From assembly GCA_036732755.1 (NCBI GenBank), contig DAINBU010000049.1:1-36042 (forward strand): a stretch of DNA of 36,042 nt. Direction: 5' to 3'. The notes under the pieces were generated by a model that did not search any database, was not told the DNA's origin, and was given only the letters and a program-made list of their open reading frames with translations. Shown piece after piece: positions 23,047-30,421 of this stretch. This DNA is from DASRRB01 sp036732755 (lineage in GTDB: Bacteria > Planctomycetota > B15-G4 > SIAN01). How positions within the stretch are numbered: the first letter of the stretch is position 1; the number at the start of each line of letters is the position of its first letter. A program made the translations under genes and the position numbers.

Positions 23047-23976
23047 TCAGATCTCGTCCTGCATCCGCGTCCGTGCGATCCGCTGGCGCAGCTTCACCAG
23101 CGCCCGCTGCTGGATCTGGCGGCTGCGCTCGCGCGAGAGGTGGAGCTCCTTGCCCACCTCCTCGAGCGTCCGCGACTTCCGCCCGTCGAGGCCGAAGCGC
23201 AGCTTCAAGACCTTGCGCTCGCGGTCGTCGAGGTCGGCGAGCAGGTGCTGGATCCGGTTCTGCAGGATCCCCGGCCGGTCGCCGTCCGTCGGCTCCCACG
23301 TCTCGGAGAGCAGCTCCTTGAACGTGTCGCCGTCCTCCTCGAGGGGCTGGTCGAGCGAGTAGGAGGTCCGACTCGCTTCGACGAGGCGGCCAGCGTGGTC
23401 GCGGTCGAACTCGAAGGCGCTCGCCACCTGGTCGAGCGTGACGTCGCGGTCGAATCCGCCGGGCAGCTTGCCCGTCCGCTTCAGCCGCCGCAGCTTCTGC
23501 TGCAGGTGGTGGGGGACGCGGACCGCCCCCTTCTGCGCGGCGAGGTAGCGCTCGACCGCCTGCTTGATCCACCACGCGAGGTAGGTCCGGAAGCGGACGC
23601 CGTGGCGCCAGTCGAACTTGTCGACCGCGTGCATGAGGGCCGCGTTGCCCTCCTGGATCAGGTCGTCGAGCTGGACGTGGTAGGTCCGGTAGGCGTACAC
23701 CTCGGAGACGACCTGGTGGAGGTTGCGCTCCACGAAGTCGTCGTGGATCTGCCGGAACTCGTCGCGCCGCGCCGAGAAGGCGGCCGGCGAACGGAACTCG
23801 GCGGCGGCGAGCCGCTGCGCCGCGAGCTCGAGCCGCCGCGCCGCGGCGACCTCCAGCTCGCGCGTCATCTCCGGGAAGCGGTCGAGCTCCTGGAGGTAGC
23901 GCTTCGAGATGCGGCCCGCGCCGGGCAGTCCGTGCGGATAGGCGTCCTCGTGGAGCGCTTCGGCCGGACGCTGCAA
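23047..23976 (-). CDS. Sigma-70 family RNA polymerase sigma factor (RpoD/RpoS-like)
   Basis: From TTG 23976 this is 309 residues. Region 1.2 is near residues 24-60, region 2 at about 80-150 (DDLIQEGNAALMHAVDKFDW, then FRTYLAWWIKQAV), region 3 at about 155-225 and region 4 at about 240-300 (ERKVLKLRFGLDG, SRERSRQIQQRALVKLR with the helix-turn-helix). It lacks the acidic region 1.1 and is shorter than primary sigma factors, so it is probably an alternative (group 2 or 3) sigma factor. TTG 23976 is only the first usable start after an in-frame TAA; coding character continues upstream to at least 24066, so the real N-terminus is probably longer (see 23977-24153). It is divergent from lipA. Confidence 0.88.
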   Translation of the reverse strand: MQRPAEALHEDAYPHGLPGAGRISKRYLQELDRFPEMTRELEVAAARRLELAAQRLAAAEFRSPAAFSARRDEFRQIHDDFVERNLHQVVSEVYAYRTYHVQLDDLIQEGNAALMHAVDKFDWRHGVRFRTYLAWWIKQAVERYLAAQKGAVRVPHHLQQKLRRLKRTGKLPGGFDRDVTLDQVASAFEFDRDHAGRLVEASRTSYSLDQPLEEDGDTFKELLSETWEPTDGDRPGILQNRIQHLLADLDDRERKVLKLRFGLDGRKSRTLEEVGKELHLSRERSRQIQQRALVKLRQRIARTRMQDEI

Positions 23977-24153
23977 CGGTAGCGTCTCAAGCTCGATGAC
24001 GAGCGCTTCGAGGTGGGCGTCGTAGTCGGCGACGTCGAACGAGGCGAGGATCCGGTCGAGCTTTTTTTATGTGAGCGCACCGCACTGCCGTACAGCAGCG
24101 ACCTCGTCGCGGATCTCCTTCGAAAGCCTGCCATGGACTTCGCTGGCGTTCAT
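23977..24153 (-). other. Probable N-terminal extension of the sigma factor, broken by in-frame TAA
   Basis: In the sigma frame, codons from 24066 to 23977 read KKLDRILASFDVADYDAHLE and onward with mostly G/C third bases but no ATG, GTG or TTG. Just upstream is TAA (24067-24069), which begins in a run of seven A (T7 at 24062-24068 on the plus strand). Beyond it, still in the same frame, an ATG at 24153 with GGGAG seven bases upstream opens 28 codons (MNASEVHGRLSKEIRDEV, then AAVRQCGALT) ending at that TAA. The simplest reading is one gene interrupted by a nonsense change or a sequence error. A separate leader peptide or programmed read-through is the alternative. Confidence 0.5.
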
Positions 24154-24335
24154 GCGAAGCTCCCTTCCTTCATCCGATCCACTCTTCTTCCTCTTCATCC
24201 CTCGGTCGATTCGCATCGACGTACCGGCAGATGCCTCGAATGGCGTTCCAATTTCGTGCGGTTTGGATTCACGAGCCGCTTCCGTCTTCCCGGCCGGGGG
24301 GGGGGTGCGGTTCGATCACTGCTTCACGAGTGAAT

Positions 24336-24360
24336 GAACGCCGCGCGGTGTTCGGCGTTC
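24336..24360. promoter_or_regulatory. Perfect inverted repeat (possible operator or attenuator)
   Basis: GAACGCCG (24336-24343) and CGGCGTTC (24353-24360) are exact reverse complements separated by 9 bases. The repeat lies about 45 bases upstream of the presumed lipA -35. No T-run follows on either side, so a regulator-binding site is more likely than a terminator. Confidence 0.35.
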
Positions 24361-24404
24361 TTCGGCAAGCCGATCCCCGCTCACGCGCCCGGGCGCCGTT
24401 CACC

Positions 24405-24432
24405 TTGAAAGTCGGCGTCGCGCGGATATGCT
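24405..24432 (+). promoter_or_regulatory. Candidate lipA promoter
   Basis: TTGAAA (24405-24410, five of six matches) is followed after 16 bases by TATGCT (24427-24432, four of six, with T1, A2 and T6 kept). Transcription would start near 24439, 24 bases before the TTG start of lipA. Confidence 0.45.
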
Positions 24433-24462
24433 TCTGCACCCTTTCGTCGATTCCATAAGTCG

Positions 24463-25455
24463 TTGAATCAAAACGACTTCCGTCGATCGGAGCGCTTCAT
24501 CGCCGATTCCGGGAAGGGGGCTCGACGAGGTCTGGAGACCGCACTGACGGCACGCGCGACCCTCCCGGAATGGTTGAAGATCCGACCGCCGTCCGGCGAG
24601 CGGTTTCAACAGCTCCGTCGGCTGGTCGACGGCCTGCGCCTCACGACCGTCTGCGAGGAGGCGCGCTGCCCGAATCTCTCCGAGTGTTGGAGCGGCGGCA
24701 CCGCGACATTCATGCTGCTCGGCGAGCTGTGCACCCGGGGCTGCAGCTTCTGCTCCGTCAAGACGGCGCGGCGCGGCGAGCCGCTCGACGAGGACGAGCC
24801 GCAGAAGGTCCTCGACGCCGTCCGGCAGATGGGACTCACCTACGTCGTCCTCACCTCCGTCGACCGCGACGACCTCCCCGATCAGGGCGCCGCCCACTTC
24901 GCGCGCACGGTCGCGCACCTGAAGAGCCACGTCGACGGGATCCGCGTCGAGACGTTGATCCCCGACTTCCGCGCCGAAGAGTCGTGCCTCGCGACGATCG
25001 CGGCGTCCGGCGCCGACGTCCTCGCGCACAACGTCGAGACCGTCCGGCGGCTGACTCCCGGCGTCCGCGACCCGCGCGCCGGGTACGACCAGTCGCTGCG
25101 CGTGCTGCGGCGGCTGAAGGAGCTGCGGCCCGACGCGCTCACCAAGTCGTCGCTCATGCTCGGCCACGGCGAGACGGAGGCGGAGCTGCGCGCCGCGTTC
25201 GACGACCTGCTGCGCGTCGGCGTGCAGCTCCTCACGCTCGGCCAGTACCTGCGTCCGACGCTGAAGCACCGGCCGGTCGCCGAATACGTGACGCCCGATC
25301 GCTTCGCCGAGCTCGGCCGCGTCGCGCGCGCCGCCGGCTTCCTGCACGTCGCGTCGGGCCCGTTCGTCCGCAGCTCGTACAAGGCGGGCGAGCTCTTCGT
25401 CGAGAGCCTGCTCGATGGCCGGTCGCATGCCGCAGAACCGCAAGAAACCGCGTGA
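24463..25455 (+). CDS. lipA: Lipoyl synthase
   Basis: A 330-residue radical-SAM enzyme that inserts two sulfurs into the octanoyl group on lipoyl domains. The auxiliary cluster ligands are C64, C69 and C75 (CEEARCPNLSEC) and the radical-SAM ligands C90, C94 and C97 (CTRGCSFC). The terminal RSSYKAGE carries the conserved Ser that ligates the auxiliary cluster. The length is normal. The start is TTG at 24463 with no clear ribosome-binding site; it overlaps the stop of a 12-codon frame (TTGA). An alternative later start would remove part of a poorly conserved N-terminus. It is followed after 13 bases by the dehydrogenase genes whose E2 carries lipoate. No lipB or lplA is visible. Confidence 0.95.
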   Translation: MNQNDFRRSERFIADSGKGARRGLETALTARATLPEWLKIRPPSGERFQQLRRLVDGLRLTTVCEEARCPNLSECWSGGTATFMLLGELCTRGCSFCSVKTARRGEPLDEDEPQKVLDAVRQMGLTYVVLTSVDRDDLPDQGAAHFARTVAHLKSHVDGIRVETLIPDFRAEESCLATIAASGADVLAHNVETVRRLTPGVRDPRAGYDQSLRVLRRLKELRPDALTKSSLMLGHGETEAELRAAFDDLLRVGVQLLTLGQYLRPTLKHRPVAEYVTPDRFAELGRVARAAGFLHVASGPFVRSSYKAGELFVESLLDGRSHAAEPQETA

Positions 25456-25468
25456 GTCGGGAGGCCGC

Positions 25469-26587
25469 ATGACGCCCGATCTGCTCCAGGTGATGTCCGA
25501 GCCGGGCGGCGCGACGGCCACCACAGCGCCGCCCGACCTCTCCGACGCCGACCTGCGCAAGCTCTATCGCGTGATGGTGATGACGCGCCTGCTCGACGAG
25601 CGCGCGATCAAGCTGCAGCGGCAGGGCCGCATCGGCTTCTACGTCCCCGCCGAGGGGCAGGAGGCGTCGCACGTCGGGTCGGCGTTCGCGCTCGGCGCGG
25701 ACGACTGGGTCTACCCGTCGTATCGCGACCCCGGCATCGCGCTGCTGCGCGGCGTGCCGGTCGTCGAGATGATGCACCAGTGCTACGCGAACGCCGCCGA
25801 CAACACGCGCGGCCGCCAGATGCCGGTCCACTACAGCTTCAAGAAGGTGAACCTGGTCAGCATCTCGAGCCCGATCGCGACGCAGATCATCCAGGCGACC
25901 GGCACCGCCATGGCGATGAAGATCCGCAAGGATCCGCGCGTCGTCATGACCTGGTTCGGCGACGGCGCGACCTCGGCCAACGACTTCCACACGGGGCTCA
26001 ACTTCGCCGGCGTCTTCGCGTCGCCGTGCGTCTTCGTGTGCGAGAACAACGGCTGGGCGATCTCCGTTCCGCTCGAGGGACAGACCGCTTCCGCGTCGAT
26101 CGCCGTCAAGGCCGAGGCGTACGGGATGCCCGGCGTGCGCGTCGACGGCAACGACGTGCTGGCCGTCTACGCCGCGGCGAAGCAGGCGGTCGCGCGCGCG
26201 CGCGCCGGCCACGGCCCGACGCTGATCGAGTCGGTGACCTTCCGCATCGGCGCGCACAGCTCCTCCGACGACGCGTCGCGCTACCGCGACCCGGCGCTCT
26301 GCGAGGCGTGGCGCAAGAAGGACCCGATCGATCGCTTCAAGCGCTACCTGACCCAGAAGAAGCTCCTGTCGGCCAAGGACGACGAGGCGGTGCGCAAGAG
26401 CTGCGCGGACGAGCTGCAGGCCGCGATCGACGCGGCGGAGAAGATGGGGCCGCCCGCCGTCTCGACGCTCTTCGAGGACGTCTTCGCGCAGCGGACGCCG
26501 CAGCTCGACGCGCAGCACGAGGCGCTCAAGGACGCGCTGCAGCGCGGCGTCGTGAGCAAGGGCCATCACGGGGAGTTCCCGCTCTGA
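25469..26587 (+). CDS. 2-oxoacid dehydrogenase E1 component, alpha subunit (branched-chain type), copy 1
   Basis: A 372-residue thiamine-diphosphate enzyme subunit that decarboxylates 2-oxoacids together with E1beta. The ThDP motif starts GDGATSANDFHTG (G164-D165-G166) and ends ENN (N193-N194). GRQMPVHY (116-122) and the loop GAHSSSDDASRYR (261-273) with H263 match branched-chain dehydrogenases such as BkdA1 more than pyruvate dehydrogenases. The loop Ser that is phosphorylated in mitochondria is present, but no kinase gene is nearby. The ATG at 25469 has GGGAGG five bases upstream. It sits between lipA and the E1beta gene in a plus-strand operon. A second E1alpha follows E2. Confidence 0.9.
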   Translation: MTPDLLQVMSEPGGATATTAPPDLSDADLRKLYRVMVMTRLLDERAIKLQRQGRIGFYVPAEGQEASHVGSAFALGADDWVYPSYRDPGIALLRGVPVVEMMHQCYANAADNTRGRQMPVHYSFKKVNLVSISSPIATQIIQATGTAMAMKIRKDPRVVMTWFGDGATSANDFHTGLNFAGVFASPCVFVCENNGWAISVPLEGQTASASIAVKAEAYGMPGVRVDGNDVLAVYAAAKQAVARARAGHGPTLIESVTFRIGAHSSSDDASRYRDPALCEAWRKKDPIDRFKRYLTQKKLLSAKDDEAVRKSCADELQAAIDAAEKMGPPAVSTLFEDVFAQRTPQLDAQHEALKDALQRGVVSKGHHGEFPL

Positions 26588-26642
26588 GCGGGACGGAAGC
26601 GACGCGGCGCGGCGCGGGCCGCGGCAGAGTGGAGCGAGTGCG

Positions 26643-27617
26643 ATGGCGGTGATGACCCTCTGGGAAGCGGTGAACGACGCGCTCAAGACCGAAATGCGGC
26701 GCGACGACCGCATCGTCGTGCTCGGCGAGGACGTCGGCGCGCAGTTGGCGATTCAGGCTTGCACCGGCGGCCTGTGGAAGGAGTTCGGCGGCGACCGCGT
26801 GATCGACACGCCGCTCGCCGAGTCGGGGATCATCGGCGCCGCGATCGGCATGGCGCTCTACGGCCTCGTGCCGGTCCCCGAGATCCAGTTCGGCGACTTC
26901 ATCTATCCCGCCTTCGACCAGATCGTCAGCGAGGCGGCGAAGATGCGCTACCGCTCCGGCGGCGAGTACACCTGCCCGATGACGATCCGCACGCCGATCG
27001 GCGGCGGCATCCGCGGCGGCCACTACCACTCGCAGAGCCCGGAGACCTACTTCACCCACACGCCGGGGCTGAAGGTCGTCGTCCCCTCTTCGCCGTCCGA
27101 GGCGAAGGGGCTCCTCCTGTCGAGCATCCGCGATCCCGATCCGGTGCTCTTCATGGAGCCGAAGCTGATCTATCGAACCCTGAAGGAGGAGGTCCCGGCC
27201 GGCGACTACACCGTGCCCCTCGGCCAGGCGCGCATCGCGCGGGAGGGCAAGCACGTCACGCTGATCGCGTGGGGCTCGATGGTCTCGATCTGCCAGAAGG
27301 CGGCCGAGCAGTGCGCGCAGGACGGCATCGAGTGCGAGATCGTCGACTGCCGCACGCTCGTCCCGCTCGACGAGGTGACGATCCTCGAGTCGGTGAAGAA
27401 GACCGGCCGCGCCGTCGTCGTCTACGAGGCGCCCAAGACCAGCGGCTTCGGCGGCGAGATCAGCGCGATCCTCGCCGAGCGCGCCATCGAGTGGCTCGAG
27501 GCGCCCATCGTCCGCGTCACCGGTTTCGACACGCCGTTCCCGTACGCTCTCGAGAGCCTCTACATGCCCGAGCCCGGCCGCATCCGCGAGGCCGTGCTCA
27601 AGGTCTGGAAGTTCTGA
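26643..27617 (+). CDS. 2-oxoacid dehydrogenase E1 component, beta subunit
   Basis: A 324-residue partner of E1alpha in the alpha2beta2 heterotetramer. Typical stretches are VVLGEDVG, DTPLAESGIIGAAIGMAL, EIQFGDFIYPAFDQIVSEAA, MTIRTPIGGGIRGGHYHSQS, DPDPVLFMEPKLIYR and APKTSGFGGEISA. The GGHYHSQSPE part and the total length fit branched-chain or acetoin-type E1beta. Only one beta gene is present for two alpha genes, so it must serve both if both alphas are active. It is 55 bases after copy 1 of E1alpha. The start at 26643 lacks a strong Shine-Dalgarno sequence (GGAGCGAGTGCG upstream). Confidence 0.93.
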   Translation: MAVMTLWEAVNDALKTEMRRDDRIVVLGEDVGAQLAIQACTGGLWKEFGGDRVIDTPLAESGIIGAAIGMALYGLVPVPEIQFGDFIYPAFDQIVSEAAKMRYRSGGEYTCPMTIRTPIGGGIRGGHYHSQSPETYFTHTPGLKVVVPSSPSEAKGLLLSSIRDPDPVLFMEPKLIYRTLKEEVPAGDYTVPLGQARIAREGKHVTLIAWGSMVSICQKAAEQCAQDGIECEIVDCRTLVPLDEVTILESVKKTGRAVVVYEAPKTSGFGGEISAILAERAIEWLEAPIVRVTGFDTPFPYALESLYMPEPGRIREAVLKVWKF

Positions 27618-27701
27618 CGGACGCCGCGCGGATCGCATGATGAAGGGGCGCGGCGCCGATCTCCCGCCGATCGGCCGTGCCCTCCGACTGGAGCAACAGC
27701 C

Positions 27702-29081
27702 TTGGCACTCGAGTTCAAGCTGCCCGACATCGGCGAGGGGATCGCCGAAGGCGAGATCACCCGCTGGCACGTGCAGGAGGGCCAGACGGTCAAGGAGAAC
27801 GATCCCTTCGTCGAGGTGATGACCGACAAGGCGACCGTCGAGATCACCGCGCCGGCGAGCGGGAAGATCGCCTCGATCAAGTTCGCGGCCGGCGCGACCG
27901 CACCGGTCGGCGCCGTCATCGCCGTGATCGAGACGGCGGGAGGGTCGGGCGCGGCGCTCCCGAAGGCGCAGGCCGCGACCGCCTCGGCCGGCGCCCCGAC
28001 CGATCGCCCCGCCGCGCCGGCGCCGAAGCCGGCGGCGGCCGCGTCCGGATCCGCATCCGCGTCCGCGTCCGCGTCCGCGGCGGCGCCGGCGCGTGCTGCC
28101 GCGCCGATCGCGGACGGCGGCAACGGCGGCGTCGCCGTCGCCGCGCCGTCCGGCGAGCGCGTCCTCGCGGCTCCCGCCGTGCGGCGCCGTGCGCGCGAGC
28201 TCGGCATCGACCTGCGGGAGGTGGCCGGCTCCGGCCCCGCCGGCCGCGTGAGCGGCAACGACCTCGACCACTTCGTGCAGTCGCGCGCCGCCGGCCGCTC
28301 CGCCGCGCCCGCCGCGCCGTCCCGTGCCGCGCCGACGCTCGCCCGACCCGTCGCGCCCGCGCCGGTCGCCGGCGGCGCCACCGAGGAGAGGCTGCCGCTC
28401 CGCGGCATCCGCAAGCGCATCGCCGAGCGCATGCACAAGAGCAAGGCGACCGCGGCGCACTTCACCTACGTCGACGAGCTCGACGCGACGAATCTCGTCG
28501 ATCTGCGCGAGGCCCTGAAGCCGAGCGCCGCCGAGAAGGGCGTCAAGCTCACCTACATGCCGTTCATCATCCAGGCGACGATCGCGGCGCTGAAGAAGTT
28601 CCCGATGCTGAACGCGACGCTCGACGACGAGAAGCAGGAGATCGTCGTCAAGAACTACTGGCACATCGGCTTCGCCTGCGACACCGACCAGGGGCTCGTC
28701 GTCCCGGTGATCAAGGACGCCGACCGCCGCACGCTCCTGAACCTCGGCGCCGCGGTGCAGGACCTGACCGCGCGCGCGCGCGAGTCGAAGCTCTCGCTCG
28801 ACGAGGTGAGCGGCTCGACGTTCACGATCACCAACGCCGGCAACATCGGCGGCCTCTTCGCCACGCCGGTCATCAACTGGCCCGAGGTCGCGATCCTGGG
28901 CGTGCACAAGATCGCCGATCGCGCCGTCGTGAAGAACGGCGCCATCGTGATCCGGAAGACGATGTACCTGTCGGTCTCGATCGACCATCGCGTCGTCGAC
29001 GGCGCGACCGGCGCGCGCTTCATGAACGAGGTCCTGCAGCTGCTCGAGGATCCGCGGCGCCTGCTGCTCGGGTCGTTGTGA
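27702..29081 (+). CDS. 2-oxoacid dehydrogenase E2 component (dihydrolipoyl acyltransferase)
   Basis: A 459-residue core protein that moves the acyl group from lipoate to CoA. It has one lipoyl domain (residues 3-77, lipoyl Lys43 in VMTDKATVEI), an Ala/Pro/Ser-rich linker with a six-fold hexamer repeat (28041-28076), the E1/E3-binding domain (about 152-190, PAVRRRARELGIDLREVAGS), a second linker, and the catalytic domain (about 230-459) with DHRVVDG (H429, D433). TTG at 27702 is chosen because GGAG lies 8-9 bases upstream and the lipoyl domain begins at once (ALEFKLPDIGEGI). GEGIAEGEI and the HRVVDG context favour the branched-chain type. The TGA overlaps the GTG of the next gene. Confidence 0.93.
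   Translation: MALEFKLPDIGEGIAEGEITRWHVQEGQTVKENDPFVEVMTDKATVEITAPASGKIASIKFAAGATAPVGAVIAVIETAGGSGAALPKAQAATASAGAPTDRPAAPAPKPAAAASGSASASASASAAAPARAAAPIADGGNGGVAVAAPSGERVLAAPAVRRRARELGIDLREVAGSGPAGRVSGNDLDHFVQSRAAGRSAAPAAPSRAAPTLARPVAPAPVAGGATEERLPLRGIRKRIAERMHKSKATAAHFTYVDELDATNLVDLREALKPSAAEKGVKLTYMPFIIQATIAALKKFPMLNATLDDEKQEIVVKNYWHIGFACDTDQGLVVPVIKDADRRTLLNLGAAVQDLTARARESKLSLDEVSGSTFTITNAGNIGGLFATPVINWPEVAILGVHKIADRAVVKNGAIVIRKTMYLSVSIDHRVVDGATGARFMNEVLQLLEDPRRLLLGSL
28041..28076 (+). repeat. Six-unit hexamer repeat (GCGTCC) in the E2 linker
   Basis: Six consecutive hexamers, GCGTCC or one-base variants, encode alternating Ala-Ser (with one Gly-Ser) in the flexible linker after the lipoyl domain. 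Slippage in whole units would keep the frame. Confidence 0.7.
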
Positions 29082-30394
29082 GCGCGGGAAAGAAGAAGCG
29101 ACCGTCCGTACCGCAGCGCGCGCCGGCTCCGGCGCGCGTCCGCCGGCGCGCCGCGCCGCCGCGGATCGCGAAGCCCGTGAAAGCCGTGAAGCGCGCGGAG
29201 CCCGTGAGCGCGCCGCGCGCGAAGACCCTCCGAGCGGCCTCGGCGAACGGCGGCTGGACGCGCGACGAGGCGCCGACGCGCGGCGACGCGCCGCTGCGCC
29301 TGCTCGCGCCCGACGGCGCGTGGCTCGGCGAAGGAAGCGGGCCCGACCTGCCCGACGCGACGCTGCTCGCGCTGTTCAAGGGGATGCTGGAGGTCCGCCT
29401 GCTCGACGGCCGCATGCTCAACCTGCAGCGGCAGGGGCGCATCGGGTTCTACGGCCAGTCGACCGGGCAGGAGGCGGCCATCATCGGCAGCGCCGCCGCC
29501 GCGACCGCGCAGGACTGGGTCGCGCCCGCGCTGCGCGAGGCCGGCGTGGCGGTCTGGCGCGGGCTCCCGCTCGCGCGCCTGATCGCGCAGTGCATGGCGC
29601 GCGACGGCGAGCCGAGCCGCGGCCGCCAGATGCCGTGCCACCACACCTTCCGCGCCGGCAACTTCATCTCGATGTCGAGCGTGATCGCGACCCAGATCGT
29701 GCACGCGACCGGCATCGCCCTGGCCGCGAAGCTCAAGCGCGATCCGGTCGTCGCAATCGGCTACCTCGGCGACGGCGCGACGTCGGAGCACGACTTCCAC
29801 TGTGCGCTCAACTTTGCGGCGGTCTGGAAGGCGCCGGTCGTCTTCGTCTGCCAGAACAACCAGTGGGCGATCTCGGTGCCGGTGAGCCGCCAGACGGCGG
29901 CGCGCACGCTCGCCGCGAAGGCGGTCGCCTACGGCATGCCGGGCGTGCGCGTCGACGGCAACGACGTGCTCGCCGTCCACTTCGCGACGAAGCGCGCCGT
30001 GGAGCGCGCGCGCGGCGGCGGCGGCCCGACCTTCCTCGAGGCGCTCACCTATCGCCGCATGGGCCACTCCTCGTCGGACGACCCGACCAAGTACCGCGAC
30101 TCCTCCGAGGTCGCGAAGTGGGAGCAGCTCGACCCGATCGACCGCATGCGCCGCCATCTGCTCGCGCGCGGGCTCCTCACGAAGGCGAAGGAGGAGCGTC
30201 TCGAGGAGGAGTTCCAGGCGGCGATCTCCGCCGCGATCACCGAGGCCGAGGCGCTGCCCGAGCCGCCGCCGGAGTCGCTCGTCGAGGACGTCTTCGCGAC
30301 GCCGACTCCGCAGCTCCTGGCGCAGCGCGAGGAGCTCCTGCGCTCGCTCGGCGAGGGCGGCGCGCCCACCGCGGCGCGCGCGCACGGCCGCTGA
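29078..30394 (+). CDS. 2-oxoacid dehydrogenase E1 component, alpha subunit, copy 2 with basic N-terminal extension
   Basis: A 438-residue paralogue of the E1alpha at 25469. Residues 1-60 form a Lys/Arg/Ala/Pro-rich extension absent from copy 1. The ThDP motif is complete (GDGATSEHDFHCA from G231, ending N260-N261), and GRQMPCHH replaces GRQMPVHY. The active-site loop is RMGHSSSDDPTKYR with H330, one residue shorter before the His than copy 1. The protein is probably active, and a different substrate range is possible. GTG at 29078 overlaps the E2 stop (GTGA), so it is translated with the complex, and E3 follows 27 bases later. It could be a second specificity subunit or a regulatory paralogue. 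Confidence 0.88.
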   Translation: MSAGKKKRPSVPQRAPAPARVRRRAAPPRIAKPVKAVKRAEPVSAPRAKTLRAASANGGWTRDEAPTRGDAPLRLLAPDGAWLGEGSGPDLPDATLLALFKGMLEVRLLDGRMLNLQRQGRIGFYGQSTGQEAAIIGSAAAATAQDWVAPALREAGVAVWRGLPLARLIAQCMARDGEPSRGRQMPCHHTFRAGNFISMSSVIATQIVHATGIALAAKLKRDPVVAIGYLGDGATSEHDFHCALNFAAVWKAPVVFVCQNNQWAISVPVSRQTAARTLAAKAVAYGMPGVRVDGNDVLAVHFATKRAVERARGGGGPTFLEALTYRRMGHSSSDDPTKYRDSSEVAKWEQLDPIDRMRRHLLARGLLTKAKEERLEEEFQAAISAAITEAEALPEPPPESLVEDVFATPTPQLLAQREELLRSLGEGGAPTAARAHGR

Positions 30395-30421
30395 CCCGAT
30401 CCAGCTTTCGCGAGGGAGACC

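Larger units (their letters stand above)
24154..24462. other. Divergent regulatory region between sigma factor and lipA
   Basis: The 309-base gap is less GC-rich than its surroundings. It contains a G10 tract (24296-24305), a perfect 8-base hairpin (24336-24360), a lipA promoter candidate (24405-24432) and, at its left edge, the purine-rich ribosome-binding site AAGGAAGGGAGC for the ATG at 24153. No gene is apparent, apart from a 12-codon frame overlapping the lipA start. Confidence 0.6.

Noticed and set aside
24062..24068. A simple one-base indel in the A7 tract as the explanation of the sigma factor N-terminus
   Set aside because: Restoring either alternative frame upstream gives a non-coding-like peptide, while the uninterrupted frame, with its TAA, is the coding-like one and has the good ribosome-binding site.
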